From contig OX459103.1 of assembly GCA_949775045.1 (NCBI GenBank), forward strand, positions 14,299,896 through 14,363,895: DNA of 64,000 nt. The letters are read 5' to 3'. The stretch is from Metridium senile. Lineage: Eukaryota; Cnidaria; Anthozoa; Actiniaria; Metridiidae. Below are positions 1 to 10,257 of this stretch, piece after piece (position 1 is the first letter of the stretch; every line of letters starts with the position of its first letter). Made by a program: the position numbers and the translations under genes. The notes under the pieces are model-generated. The model saw only the letters and a list, made by a program, of their open reading frames with translations, searched no databases and was not told the origin of the DNA.

Positions 1-572
1 CTTTTTTGTATTTCATTGTATAAGTACTACTAACTATACTATACTACTATAATCTAAATAACGCCTAATACGACTTCATAACGTATATATCTATAAATGA
101 TTCAATTTGATTGGCTTTTTAGTTATTTCGAGTAACATATACTTTAACTTGGATATGAACTGTAAAAGGTTTAAAGTAATAGAAGATTAAATCAAAGAGG
201 TGTTTGTAGGTCGTGTGAGTATTAAACATGGTGCTACTTCGACCTTTTTTAGAACATTTTTGTGGTCGAGCTTTCGACCACACTGGGTCGTCTTGAGGAC
301 TAACAGAAACCTATCTTCTGTTAGTCCTGAAGACGACCCAGTGTAGTCGAAAGCTCGACATTAAAAAAGGTTCAAACCGAATAGGTGGAAGTAGCACCAT
401 GTTTAATAAAAGTTTGTTGTTGTTGTTTTGAATCTGTAGCTTGTTTGGGTAACTGAGAACATACAGCGCTTTTAATAATTACGCGACCATCGACATTTAA
501 ATACCAACATGCGAGATGGGTTCACGCTGCCGTCAATCGAATATAATCAATCGGTACCTTTGGTGTTCTGAT
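1..572. repeat. Left copy of segmental duplication, proximal block
   Basis: This block matches 53573-54147 in the same orientation with scattered substitutions and small indels. It includes the foldback at 220-408. The match ends near position 570, shortly before the TTAA-flanked element, and resumes at about 7966, where it lines up with about 54160. No gene is visible in it. It is the non-coding DNA downstream of the left GPCR copy on the minus strand. Confidence 0.85.
220..408. repeat. Foldback (long hairpin) element, left copy
   Basis: The two ends are inverted complements (TTAAACATGGTGCTACTTC at the left, its reverse complement at the right). An inner arm reading GGTCGTCTTGAGGACTAACAG pairs with CTGTTAGTCCTGAAGACGACC. 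The loop is only a few bases, so the unit would form one hairpin of about 190 nt. The paralogous copy at 53801-53976 shows it was inserted before the duplication. No ORF; a MITE-like foldback of unknown family. Confidence 0.85.
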
Positions 573-1479
573 TTTTTTGTAAAATTTGTAAAGCCAAGAA
601 TGTACACACTTTAAGAGAGCTTGCCTGTGAAACTCGAGCTATATGCGGCGGATGGTCAAAATGTGTTTTCCTTCAAACTATCTCAAACTTATACCATGTG
701 AAAAGGAACTTTTTAGTAATAGGCTGATGCAGTTTTTTCCCTCTGAATTCCTTGTATTCACCTCGAAAGATTTATTTGAATTTGAAAAATTTAAGAGCCT
801 TAAAATTTAGAAATAATATAGTGGATAACTTTGAGCCATTTTCATTAGACAATCTTAGATGTCTAATAAGTTGCCGTGGAAAATGTTTTTTTCTTCCGGC
901 ATTAGCATCTGTTTGCACAATATATGCCTGAAAAAAAATCCCGAAAAACATTTTTTAATAGCGGTAAACTGATCTTAATTATATACAGTGTTGAATATTA
1001 GCATAAATAAACGTTGAAAAGCTAGTCTACTTTGTAAGGCTGTATCTTTTGGTCCAACCACTCTTTCAAACTGAAACTAAGCACACACACTGTTGAACTA
1101 TCGGTTAAAATGCACAGACCTTAAAAAGTCTGGGATAATGACTTTAAACATATGTTTACTTAATTATAATTTCGCTAAATTTGTGTTCGTTTCCATATGA
1201 CGTCATCGAAATCTTAATCAACACTTCATAAATATTCCCTATAAAATAGTTTCTATAATCTGCTATAGGCATCGATCTGTGACTGTGATATATGCCTTGC
1301 TTAAAAGTTGTGAACCAACATTATTTTTACCGGGCGAGTTACAGCGTTTTGAATCATGTCACGCAATCCGTGTCACGTAGCCAAAACTCGCTTGTGACTA
1401 GAATGAATTTCAAAGTTTTATTTTGATCGTATTTAATCTTAAGGTAATTAAGAACTCTAAACCATAGAGTAGTTTAGTG

Positions 1480-1660
1480 CGTCCCGCGGGATCAGATGTG
1501 ACCACAGGAATCCCATAAAATACATTCGCGCGCCAAAAGCTACCACAGGAAACCCATAAACTACAAGCGCGCCGAAGCAAATTAATTAAAATAATTTTTG
1601 TGTATTTATCAAAAAATAAATAACTTCTCCAGAGAAATAGTTGGGCTGCCTATGTCTAAA
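1480..1660. repeat. Copy of a dispersed repeat shared with the intron at 5985-6400
   Basis: The stretch has a CCCGCGGGAT core followed by two spaced motifs of the type ACCACAGGAAxCCCATAAA. The same set recurs in inverted orientation at about 6075-6170 and in direct orientation at about 6300-6380. Further downstream, AxATAGTTGGGCTG matches the end of the 5989-6237 foldback. This is probably an internal repeat of the host element or fragments of one MITE family. No coding content. Confidence 0.6.
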
Positions 1661-2060
1661 CACGGCTTCATAGTAGTTTGCTCATTTTTCGAAAACCAAA
1701 TGATGTACTGACTTTCTTCAAACATAGCCAAGTTTTAAACTTTTAACCTTTTTTCCTAGGTTAAATGATATCCGTATCAAAAATATAGATTAAAATCTAT
1801 TCTGAATTTTTAACAAACTTTATTTTTTATTTTTAAAACTGCGCATTTTGTTACACCATGGGCTCATGATATATCCAAGTATATTTTGAAAAATACTGAA
1901 GTACTGTACAAAATAAATATTAACATTTGAAATAATATGCTAACTGTGATCATAAGTCTCATCCTAACAAACATCAGAACTTCGAAATAATAGGCTGCAT
2001 GTGGTTATTGCATCATAAAATTATTACAACTGAGAATATATAAAAGTTTGCTACTTATTA

Positions 2061-2293
2061 GGGAACTTTAGATTTGACAACGAGTACGAGATTGAGTACG
2101 AGTACGAGTTTTAAAATTGGCCTTGTGTGTATTGTTGATAATGAATTATATTCTACTTCTTGTTTTTATACATTTGGTGTCTCAATCTATACACAGGACC
2201 ATGCACAATTCATTATCAACAACACACAGAAAGCCAATTTCAAAACTTGTACTCGTACTCAATCTCGTACTCGTTGTCAAATCTAAAGTTCCC
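2061..2293. mobile_element. Foldback MITE with TA flanks
   Basis: The termini GGGAACTTTAGATTTGACAA and its inverted complement are separated by about 190 bp. The arms continue inward through repeated GAGTACGA motifs and an inverted AAATTGGC/GCCAATTT block. The element is flanked by TA on both sides (2059-2060 and 2294-2295), as expected for TA-targeting elements. It lies just 3' of the decayed gene of the host element. It encodes nothing; short ORFs here are by-products of the arms. Confidence 0.8.
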
Positions 2294-2471
2294 TATTAAC
2301 TGGGACTGTATAGGTCCAGGTGTACGTATTTTTTTATGCTAATTTTAAGAATAAGTATAAAAATAAATATAAACATAACTTTATACCAACAATCGATACA
2401 TCCAAGCTAAAAGTCAATGGTAAACTGCCGAATCGTCTTATTGTGGTATCCCTGGAAGAATAACCCCCTAG

Positions 2472-5400
2472 TTAGATGCTGCAACTACAGCTTTCAATTA
2501 GTTCCTTTATACATTCGATGAAGCCCTCTTTCCTCGTTCGTGACACATTTGAAACATCCAGTCCAAAATGTTCACAAATTCTCACAAGCATGTCTATGCT
2601 GAACTTCTTTCTTAGTTTGTTTTGTTTATGTAAGTCACATAAGTTGAACCTGTCATAATGAATAGGATGCTTCTCTGTAACTTCATTTAGAATAACTCCA
2701 CGAAGCTGACTTATTGCCATTTCATGCTCCTCTGATTCCAGGTCTTTTTCAACATCATTGATAAGATCATCACTCAAGTCATCAGGATTCTTTATGCCTG
2801 CTTTTCTTGCAGCTGATAGTCTAGAGAAAAAAGACCGGATTTGCTGTGGCTTCAGGCACTCATCTGCTGAAAATATTCGTCGACCAAGTTCATCTCTAGC
2901 GCATCTCATATCTGAAGAAACCTGTACTGGATCTTCCTTGTGACCTGTTGCTATACCTGCATCAAATTTTTCTCGGAGATAGTTCTTAACCTTTTCTGGA
3001 AAACGTACCACTTTTTCGGACGCCTTTAATGCCCATCCTTTCTTTGAAGTGGTATCCATACTTGTTGGAACTTGTTCTTGTGAGACCTCTTTTTAAGAAG
3101 GGTTATCGTGTAAGGATATTTTCTCAAACTGTTCCGCCCACTTTCTCATGACACGATCACCAAGAGGCTCATTAACTTCTTTATAAGTATGTTTCTCAGA
3201 GGCGATGTGCTTTTCTAGATTTCCTAATTTGATATATTCCTTGACACATCCAGGCTCTCGGCAACAGAACAATCCACCTTCACTCTCTTGCTTTTCTTTC
3301 GAGGGCGGTGCCTTGGGCTTGTTCGCATCACGTTTCTTGGTTTTAGAGCATGGCACGCTTGTGATGGGTTCTTGCAGGGTACTCTCTAAATCACGCAGTG
3401 TCAAGGGACGAACTGTTCCTTCTTTCTCAAGTGTCTGCCAGCTGAGCAATTTCCCTTCGCCAATATTATAAGCCTTCCAAACCTTCAGACCCTCCTTCAA
3501 GTACTCATAATTATGAAGAAGACTTACATCTGGAATACGTGGTATGGATGACTCCTTTACTGTTCCAGGCATCTCTACTACATAGGGGATGACACCTTGT
3601 ACACCACCATGCATCTCTAAGGCTTTTTTGATGTGTGAAGCAGATGTCATATCATTACCTTCATTGAGACATCTGTTAACGTGCGCTTTTTGTCTGTTAA
3701 CGTGCGCTTTTTGGTGAGCAGAACTTCTATCACAAGGGCCTTTTCATGCTTGTGGCTCTGAAAAATCATACCGTTTGATAGAAATATCAGTTAAGCCTCC
3801 AATGTACCGGACTGGAACAAGAAGCCCTCCTGATGCATATGCACCAGCGCAGTCACTACGATAACTGGCTGCCGTGATTTCTGGGTGCCTGGACTTCTCC
3901 TCTTGGAGAGTATGGAGCATAACTGCTGCAACCGTCTCACTGTTCTGACTAATAGATTGGCGGAATACATGAGAATAAACAGAAACTTGGTATTCCTGTG
4001 GCTTGACTTGCCTAACACAATAAGAAATGTGCCAGCTTATACCGCGCTTGCCAAACCATTCCATTTGCGTTTCTTTAAAACTACGCGGTAAATATTTCAT
4101 TGCAAAGTCTTTAGTGACAAAAACTATGCTACTGTCAAGTGCATCTAAACTATCTTGTCTTGCTTTATCCTGGTGAACTGCCCTGAGTAAATGACATTTC
4201 CACGCAACGATTGCATCAAAACAAACCTTAACATCGTGTGACATATCGTCCTTCTCATCGCCACTGTAAAAAAATTACATCTTTGTCTGATAACGCGCTT
4301 TTGATTGATTGTTCCAGTTGTTTACAAAGACAGCAATTTCACACTCCATGTCATGAACGTGTTTGCAGTTTTGAGAAAAACATTTGTTTTTCGGATCGCT
4401 CAAGGCAAATACGCTGCAATGGTCAGCGCACCTTGACGAAGATGAAATGTGTAAACGATAGTCGTTCTTGAGGTAGCTCTTGTAACTGTGCAACTTATTT
4501 TGTACCTCACGAACCGAGGATTGGCTTTTTCCTCTCTCGCCAAGTTTCTTGATGATTTCGCTTAGCATCTCAACACCACGTAGTCCATCAGCGCTTATGT
4601 TATCGAGTCCTTGTAAGGCTTTCTTCTGTTGAGCTGGGCAGAATTTCAAAACTCTATACAATTCCCTTTCGCTCAAATGCTTAAAATTTGTTTCTTCACA
4701 ATATGCCACGTATTGCTTAATGATCCTTGCTGATATGATATTACGTATAACATTGGGCATATTGATTGTCTCAACGGAAGATAATCTTAGCGTTCTTGTT
4801 CCGTGAGCAACGTCTTGAACAAAGTGTGGTGTGGAAATAAATCCAATAAAGTGTTCTATTTTGGGCATCGTTAAGCCAACACGGTATTTTGGTATGGCAG
4901 GCATTGGCTGACCTCTACCGTGAGACAACAAATGCTTCTTAGCCTGAGTTAGCTGGTATTTAGTAGCTTCTGGGAGGTATGCCTGAATGTGTTGTTGAGA
5001 GAATGTATCTACAATGATTGACAAAATTTGAATCTTGGTGGTTCTTGTTTCGGCCTCACGATAGGCAGCGGCGAGCGCGTTTAATGAGGTGTCTGATTCT
5101 ACGTATGATAACGAGTTGACATTAAATTGAGAGTCTAGATTACCAGAGAGTTTCATATCAGCCCATACTTTATCTGCCTGTCCAGGTGCAATTGTTTCGA
5201 TTACAGCAGTAACACTTTGCTTAATTTTTCTGACGTGTTCTCTTTTTGTGCGGTCTGCAGCCTCAGACCAATTCTCTCTCGCACAATATCGTACTGGACT
5301 ATTATCACGACTTGCCAAAAACTCATTCAGCTTCTGAAGAGAAACATTTTCACCTTTAAAAAGGACTCGCTTGTATGGCTCTGGATGATAACCGGGGGTT

Positions 5401-5599
5401 TCAAAAGCTGAAATGCCTTGGCTGATTGGTGGCGAAGCTGGTGTTGCAAGCAACTCGTCATAGCTAATAGGTTTACCGTAAGCAAGGCGTGAACTTTTTC
5501 ATATACGTTCAGCACTTGTTTCCACATAATTGTCATCCTTTGTTGTTAACTTATGAATGCAAAGTTTTGACAGCTTTTTTCGACAGTTTGCACAAATTC
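2472..5599 (-). pseudogene. Exon 3 of the element gene (main body), four in-frame stops
   Basis: The exon starts after TATATTGTAG at 5600 and runs 3128 nt in one frame to a TAG at 2472. It encodes the ICANCRKKLSKLCIHK zinc-type motif, a roughly 390-codon alpha-rich stretch, and a region with SVYSHVFRQ, SDCAGAY and YDFSEPQA-stop-KGPCDR. A C-x4-C...H-x5-H finger (CREPGC...HIASEKH) and a basic C-terminal tail follow. A 21-bp tandem duplication at about 3671-3712 repeats QKAHVNR in frame. The stops at 5499, 4275, 3744 and 3093 each replace a single codon. The absence of indels over 3.1 kb suggests recent loss by point mutation. Confidence 0.7.
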
Positions 5600-5988
5600 C
5601 TACAATATAGATGAATAATAATTTAGTAGAATAATTGCGATCCAACATGTCCAAGAAAATGATCAGACAATTTACGAACCATGGATGCTGTTATTAGTCG
5701 GGCTAGAGGGCCCAACTCTAGGTTTACCTTTTAGTCAATCTATGTATCTATCTATGTATCTATCTGTCATGTCGCGTATAGGCCCCATGATGCTTTGCGA
5801 ACGAACACAGGAAGCCAAACGTAGAATTGTTTAGCCTCCTGTTTTGATTTTATGACTAGGTAATAGCTAGCCCGACTTCACGCTCCTAGAGCGTCTAGTT
5901 GAGATAAAAAATGCATGTACATTTAGAGCGGAGCCCATGAAACTCCCAGTGAGCACAACGGAACGATTAACTCTATTTATAGGCAATT

Positions 5989-6237
5989 CAACCATTCCTC
6001 TTGATTATTTATTTTCAAATAAAGATTCATTAAAAAATACACGCGATTCTTTTTATTGGTTTCTTCGTTTAGCGCACGCTTGAAGTTTATGGGTTCCCTG
6101 TGTTAGCATGAGGCGCGCACTTACATTTTATGGGATTCCTGTGTTCACTTCTCATCCCGCGGGAAGTACTCAACTAGTCTACAAGCGCGTGCCGAAACAA
6201 TATAGACATAAATAAACCTGATCAAGAGGAATGGTTG
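5989..6237. repeat. Foldback element in the intron of the element gene
   Basis: AACCATTCCTCTTGAT at about 5990 is the exact inverted complement of ATCAAGAGGAATGGTT at about 6221. The interior holds the CCCGCGGGA and CCCATAAA-type motifs also seen at 1480-1660 and 6300-6380. It sits in the 0.9-kb intron between exons 2 and 3 of the decayed gene. No ORF. Confidence 0.7.
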
Positions 6238-6511
6238 GGCTGTATATGCTCTTCTGTGATCACAGACTAGCTTAGTAGGCCGGTGCAAGCTCCGCTAGAT
6301 GAGATGTGACCATAGGAAACCCATAATAAACTATAAGTGCACGCTGAAAGCTACCACAGGAAACCCATAAACTACAAGTGTGGGCTGAGGCAAATAAAAT
6401 TGAATTCATTTCGCCATTCCAAATTTCGAAATGTTATTTTTTTATTTAGCTTTAATACTTGCTAACATGTATTGCATTGAATTCTGAGGTATAATATAAA
6501 TACACGCGTAC

Positions 6512-6907
6512 CTGAGCCAACTTGCACAAGAATGGACGTTTCATCAACCAAGAGTCTAGACTGTGATTTGTTGATTGTTCGATCAGGTTTTGCTTTCCCC
6601 TCATGATATGGATGGCGACATATTCTCTTTTGGTATCATCCACTTCCCAGCTGATAGCGGTGCTTTGGACAAACTGTTGTCTTTAGTAAATAACTATCGT
6701 CGTACTCAAATACTCCGGCTCTTGCGAGTATAAGATCATATTCCTTACTAATATATGTAATAGATGTTGTTTGCAAGTGCCTGCTGACGTCTCTTGTGCA
6801 CAAAGACAGTGGTTGAGTCTCTAAAGGTACATTCAGGGATGAACTTACGCTTCCACACTCATTATCAAGGAGCTGTCGTAGCGAACAGCTCATTCTGTTC
6901 GGTCTCA
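6512..6907 (-). pseudogene. Exon 2 of the element gene (CPKHRY / CRHPYHE module)
   Basis: This exon carries a cysteine- and histidine-bearing module, VCPKHRYQLGSG, then an in-frame TGA at 6636-6638, then YQKRICRHPYHEGKAKPD. In relatives as I remember them this position reads W, so the stop looks like TGG to TGA. The exon ends VQVGS plus one G at 6512, before GTACGC. Joining to exon 3 gives VGSGICANCRKKL, a continuous and sensible motif that strongly supports the junction. The cysteines and histidines could form a zinc-binding N-terminal domain together with exon 3. Confidence 0.65.
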
Positions 6908-7070
6908 CTTTAGAATGATAATCAAAAATAATAGTGGATTATTACAAAAACTTTTACGGAGGAAACGATTGAATGCAAATGACCAGTAAACATTGTTATA
7001 GTGAATACTTCTTGCTAACTTAAATGACAATCAAAATATTAATAAATCAGTCGCTAGAAATAAGCAATAC

Positions 7071-7122
7071 CTGGAAGAACGAGCCATAGAAGCAGGTAGA
7101 TACACGTAAATATTCTTCTCAT
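7071..7122 (-). CDS. Possible leader exon of the element gene
   Basis: An ATG at 7122 opens 17 codons reading MRRIFTCIYLLLWLVLP, then one base of the next codon and a CAG|GTATTG donor at 7071/7070. The peptide has the layout of a cleavable signal peptide: two arginines, then a hydrophobic run. The single leftover G joins to TG at 6907 and keeps the exon 2 frame. No transcript evidence is available; an alternative start is the ATG at 6893 inside exon 2. Confidence 0.4.
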
Positions 7123-7965
7123 TAGTTCAGTAGCGCGAATGTTCGCACAGACTAGTTTATCGGCAAGTGCGAGACGTCTTGATCACTGTCTGATCTTGAT
7201 ATTAAAAAAAATGCATAATTAATGTGGGAATTTCGGATTGTAAATAAAGCTTACTTTAAATTCGAACTTCACAAATTACATTAGTCATTTTTCGCCCTTT
7301 TTAGGAAGTAAAAAAGGATTAGTTTTGTAAAATCTTTGATATCATGTTTATTTATTATGAACGTGTAACCAGGATAATTGACTTGAAAATACGACTTTTC
7401 ACGAGTCAGAAAAAATCCCAAAAATAAAATATCCCAAATTTTTTTTTAGTATTTCTGTTTACTAGTAAGTTAAACTTTGCAACAGCAAAATTGTAGCCCA
7501 AGACGCTGGTAGGACATGTGTCATTCGTAACTTGACTTTGTAGTACATCAGTGTTGGTGAGCGGTGATAATTTTACGTATGCGGAAAAAAGTTATTATAA
7601 AAAAATATTTCTATCTTCTTTTTTTCAACTATTTTGCTTTATATTGAAGACAAATTGTTTTAAGAATAAAGTGTACTTATTTTGTTACATTTCGATAAAT
7701 GCAAAAGTGAATTTTTTTTTTCTGTATCACCTCCCTATTAACCCTGTTTATGGACGTCAAATTCGCATGTCAAATAAGACTGATATACCGGAGTCGATTT
7801 CTCTGCCAAAAATAGGTCTTTCGCCATGAAATTCTGGGAAATACTTTCTGTTAGTATTAGCTACCTGCAAAATGTTTTTAAAGAATTTTGCTTAAATTTA
7901 ATTTTTTGACATCCGCCGCAAAGTCGCTATTTAGCGCGAGCCTTACAGGCAAGCTCTCTTAATGA

Positions 7966-9150
7966 GTGTTTTTGTTTTTTTTATTAGTTAATTTTGAAAA
8001 TCACCAACCAAAATTTTTGTTCAACAATTAAAAATGGTTCGATTGATGTTGTTGTACACGTTGCAGCTCAGTGTTCGGAGTTGTCCCTCTCTGTAACTCT
8101 ACAAGATTCAAGCGATTGACTTGGTTTCGGATAAACGTTTCGTCTATCACAGCATTGGTTCCCCTCGTGCACCAATCAGTGATGGCATTCTTGAACATTG
8201 TTCTTAAGTCTCTCATACTGACGATCAGAACAGTTGGACTAATAGCAGCATTACAATACGCTAATACGGCATTGGTTCTTCTGATAATATACTCTGTAGT
8301 AAAGTTTAACTGTACCTTCAAGACAATGTTAATACCTTGAAATACAACAAAAAAGAAATACGGCAAAATGAACGTGAATATTAACGTAACAAACGCAAAT
8401 GTTCCATAGAACCTCCAGGAATTAACACGCCGTACAAGTGAGCACATGTTCTTTCTTCTTAACTCGAGTAGAAGACGAATATTAGTAGACGACAGAATAA
8501 TGGCGGGTATGACATAGATTATTGCAGTAAATCCAAAGAACAACACTTGATATACTGACACGGTTTTATCAACATTGCAGTCTAGTGTATAACTATCAGG
8601 ACCGACATCGACACGTTGAAGACGGTATGTAACTGAACCCATGATAGCAATAGGAACACTTATTACCCAGGCAGTTAATACCAATATCTTCACACCACGT
8701 ATAGATGGTACCCGGAATGGATGAAATACTGCGAGATATCGCTCTATATCGATAATGAATAAGTTAATGATTGTTACTGCTGGGAAGAAAAGGTTACAAA
8801 ACCGGACTGCTTTACACTTGAAGTCAGTATCTATGATATCAAGAAAGTTAGTAGCAATTACTAGTGGTAGTGACAGAAGTGCACATGTAAAGTCTGATGC
8901 TGCCAGGCTTTGTACAAATGTATTTGTTACGAGGAAACGATTAAAGGATTTTCCTGAAATAGATCGTGGCTTTCGTGTAACACCTCGAGCGTTCTTTAAG
9001 TACAGAATCATCACATTGGCAATAAAAAGCATTGAAACCTATGATAGCTAACGGTGAATAGAGGGCGATACGTACACGTATATTCACGGGGAGGAAGGTA
9101 TAGGTTCGTGTACCGTTGGTCAGACCGTTAGTGACATTCATCTTTTCATT
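7966..9150. repeat. Left copy of segmental duplication, GPCR block
   Basis: This block aligns with about 54160-55349 in the same orientation and contains the whole GPCR coding exon. Homology stops at 9149, just outside the ATG. That point corresponds to the proposed splice acceptor of the right copy. Beyond it the left copy has a 21-G tract and then joins sequence that matches 61480 onward. Confidence 0.85.
8028..9141 (-). pseudogene. Class A GPCR, left paralogue, one-base frameshift
   Basis: This is the paralogue of 54231-55343. The start MNVTNGLTNGT at 9141 is intact through TM1. An A-run of five (9024-9028) replaces the four A of the right copy, and this shifts the frame within TM1. From there to 8028 the remaining 330 or so codons are open and closely similar to the right gene. 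They keep LAASD in TM2, ERY after TM3 (with IIDIERY instead of IIGIERY), TM5 and TM6 prolines and the C-terminal tail. The upstream acceptor of the right copy is not conserved; a 21-G tract lies there. A recent pseudogene is most likely, but a homopolymer sequencing error could equally give one extra base. Confidence 0.75.
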
Positions 9151-9155
9151 CAAAT

Positions 9156-9176
9156 GGGGGGGGGGGGGGGGGGGGG
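9156..9176. repeat. Poly-G tract (21 G) upstream of the left GPCR
   Basis: An uninterrupted run of 21 G lies 15 bp upstream (minus strand sense) of the left GPCR start codon. It is at the junction where homology with 55349 ends and homology with 61480 begins. Similar runs occur at 28285 and 30587, with a C-run at 59283. They may be real expansions able to form G-quadruplexes, or assembly or sequencing artefacts at joins. Confidence 0.9.
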
Positions 9177-9466
9177 ATATTTTGCAAGATATTTTCATTA
9201 TTTTAAGTCGCGGTATACCAAAATCAAGTTAATCAAGCCTTGCGTTATGGATTGTTATCTAAAACTTGCGTTTACTACTCGCTAGGTGCGAAGACGTGTT
9301 GAAGACAATAAAAGACTCAAATGTTCCGAAATCGTTACCGGCAGCAAACAGTGTAGGGTATGCTAATTATGCATAGAGTGCTTACACTATGTCCATGAAA
9401 TAGAATCTAAATAGTTCCTACATATTAGTTTTTATTTAGTGACTATGTATTAGATAGTTACTGAGG

Positions 9467-9550
9467 CCGGCAGCAATATTAGATATATTGCAGTCAGCTG
9501 AGGGCGCAGCCCGAAGCTGACTGCAATATATCTAATATTGCTAGCCGGCC
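9467..9550. repeat. Short GC-capped hairpin repeat
   Basis: CCGGCAGCAATATTAGATAT at the left pairs with its inverted complement at the right, through GCAGTCAGCT/AGCTGACTGC, around a roughly 15-bp loop. A TATTGCAG-type motif recurs at 10915-10980 (two tandem AACTGCAATATGTTTGATAT units). It is nested in the composite element at 9376-11294. Confidence 0.8.
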
Positions 9551-9733
9551 GAAGTGACTATCGTATATAGTTACTATTCACCACCCTGCCCCATTGTTTT
9601 CTCTCTTGCACAGTAATCGGCGGTTTCTTGTGTTTTTGAATATAATAAAAATAGGCTTACCAAACTTTCACGCTGGGCTGGCAGTGTACTGAAATCGGCG
9701 TTTTTAAGCGTGATTTTGAATAACTTTTTATAG

Positions 9734-10257
9734 TTAGGTCCGATCAACTTCAAATTTTATATGTGAAGAGTACACACCCAAAGAAAATAATTCTTCTTTT
9801 CACTTTTACAAATGTTACGATTTTTGGCGGGAAAATAACGTCATCAATTTTAGAGGAAAATCTAAAATGAGGGTAATGCAAAATTTTAAAATGCGCATTT
9901 GAAAGAACTCATTGAGATACGTTCAAAACCGAAGAGATAATAGTCAAAGTCAAATTTAATCTAAAGTTATAATTTTTTGAATGTAAAATAGAAAACATTT
10001 CTAAACTTCAAAAATCATATATTTTGATTAAATTTGACTTTGACTGTTATCTCTTCGGTTTTGAACATATCTCAATGAGTTCTTTCAAATGCGCATTTTA
10101 AAATTTTGCATAACCCTCTATTTCAATTTCCCACTAAAATTGGTGACGTCATTTTCCCGCCAAAAATCGTAACATTTGTAAAAGTGAAAAGAAGAAAATT
10201 TTTCTTTTGGTGTTTACTTTTCACATGTAAAACTTCAAGTTGATCGGACTTAACTAT
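9734..10257. mobile_element. 524-bp foldback nested in the composite element
   Basis: Two arms of roughly 220 bp are inverted complements around a loop of about 70 bp. The outer edge is TAGTTAxGTCCGATCAACTT and the inner edge is AGTCAAATTTAATC with its complement. The arms share TTTGGCGGGAAAATxACGTCA with its complement, mismatched at a few positions. No coding potential. Confidence 0.85.

Larger units (their letters stand above)
2472..7122 (-). pseudogene. Three-exon gene of a cnidarian transposase-like family, with five in-frame stops
   Basis: Proposed exons are 7122-7071, 6907-6512 and 5599-2472, with donors CAG|GTATTG and TCAG|GTACGC and acceptors AAAG|TG and TGTAG|GA. Phases match at both junctions (phase 1), giving about 1192 codons. 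In order the reading holds a hydrophobic leader, CPKHRY and CRHPYHE motifs, CANCRKKLSKLC, a long alpha-rich region, SDCAGAY and YDFSEPQA followed by KGPCDR, and a C2H2-like finger near the C terminus. Stops lie at 6636 (TGA), 5499 (TGA), 4275 (TAA), 3744 (TGA) and 3093 (TAA). Reading continues in the same frame across every one, without a frameshift. The motif order is what I recall from a large uncharacterised cnidarian family whose 'D-N-A-G-C-Y' stretch looks like part of a DDE/RNase H-like core; that is inference. It is the only gene in the TTAA element and probably its former transposase. Confidence 0.7.
615..7958. mobile_element. 7.34-kb DNA transposon-like element with TIRs and TTAA target site duplication
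   Basis: The left end begins GAGAGCTTGCCTGT directly after TTAA (611-614). The right end is the inverted complement, directly before TTAA (7959-7962). The first 14 bases of the two termini are identical. Weaker identity continues inward, including CTCGxGCTA and GCGGCGGATG near both ends. The paralogous segment near 54150 has no insertion here, which supports the boundaries. TTAA duplications are typical of the piggyBac and Kolobok superfamilies; I assign neither. The element carries one multi-exon gene on the minus strand (2472-7122) and has itself taken in smaller foldbacks (2061-2293, 5989-6237). Confidence 0.75.

Noticed and set aside
2074..2342. Three overlapping short ORFs
   Set aside because: They lie in the arms of the foldback MITE at 2061-2293.
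4263..4277. A 15-nt GT...AG stretch (GTAATTTTTTTACAG on the minus strand) that would remove the stop at 4275 if spliced
   Set aside because: It keeps the frame, but 15 nt is too short for spliceosomal removal, and the other four stops have no such explanation.
8941..9198. Proline-rich N-terminal extension on the left GPCR
   Set aside because: The prolines come from the poly-G tract; the right paralogue starts at the MNVTNG methionine, so the extension is not real.
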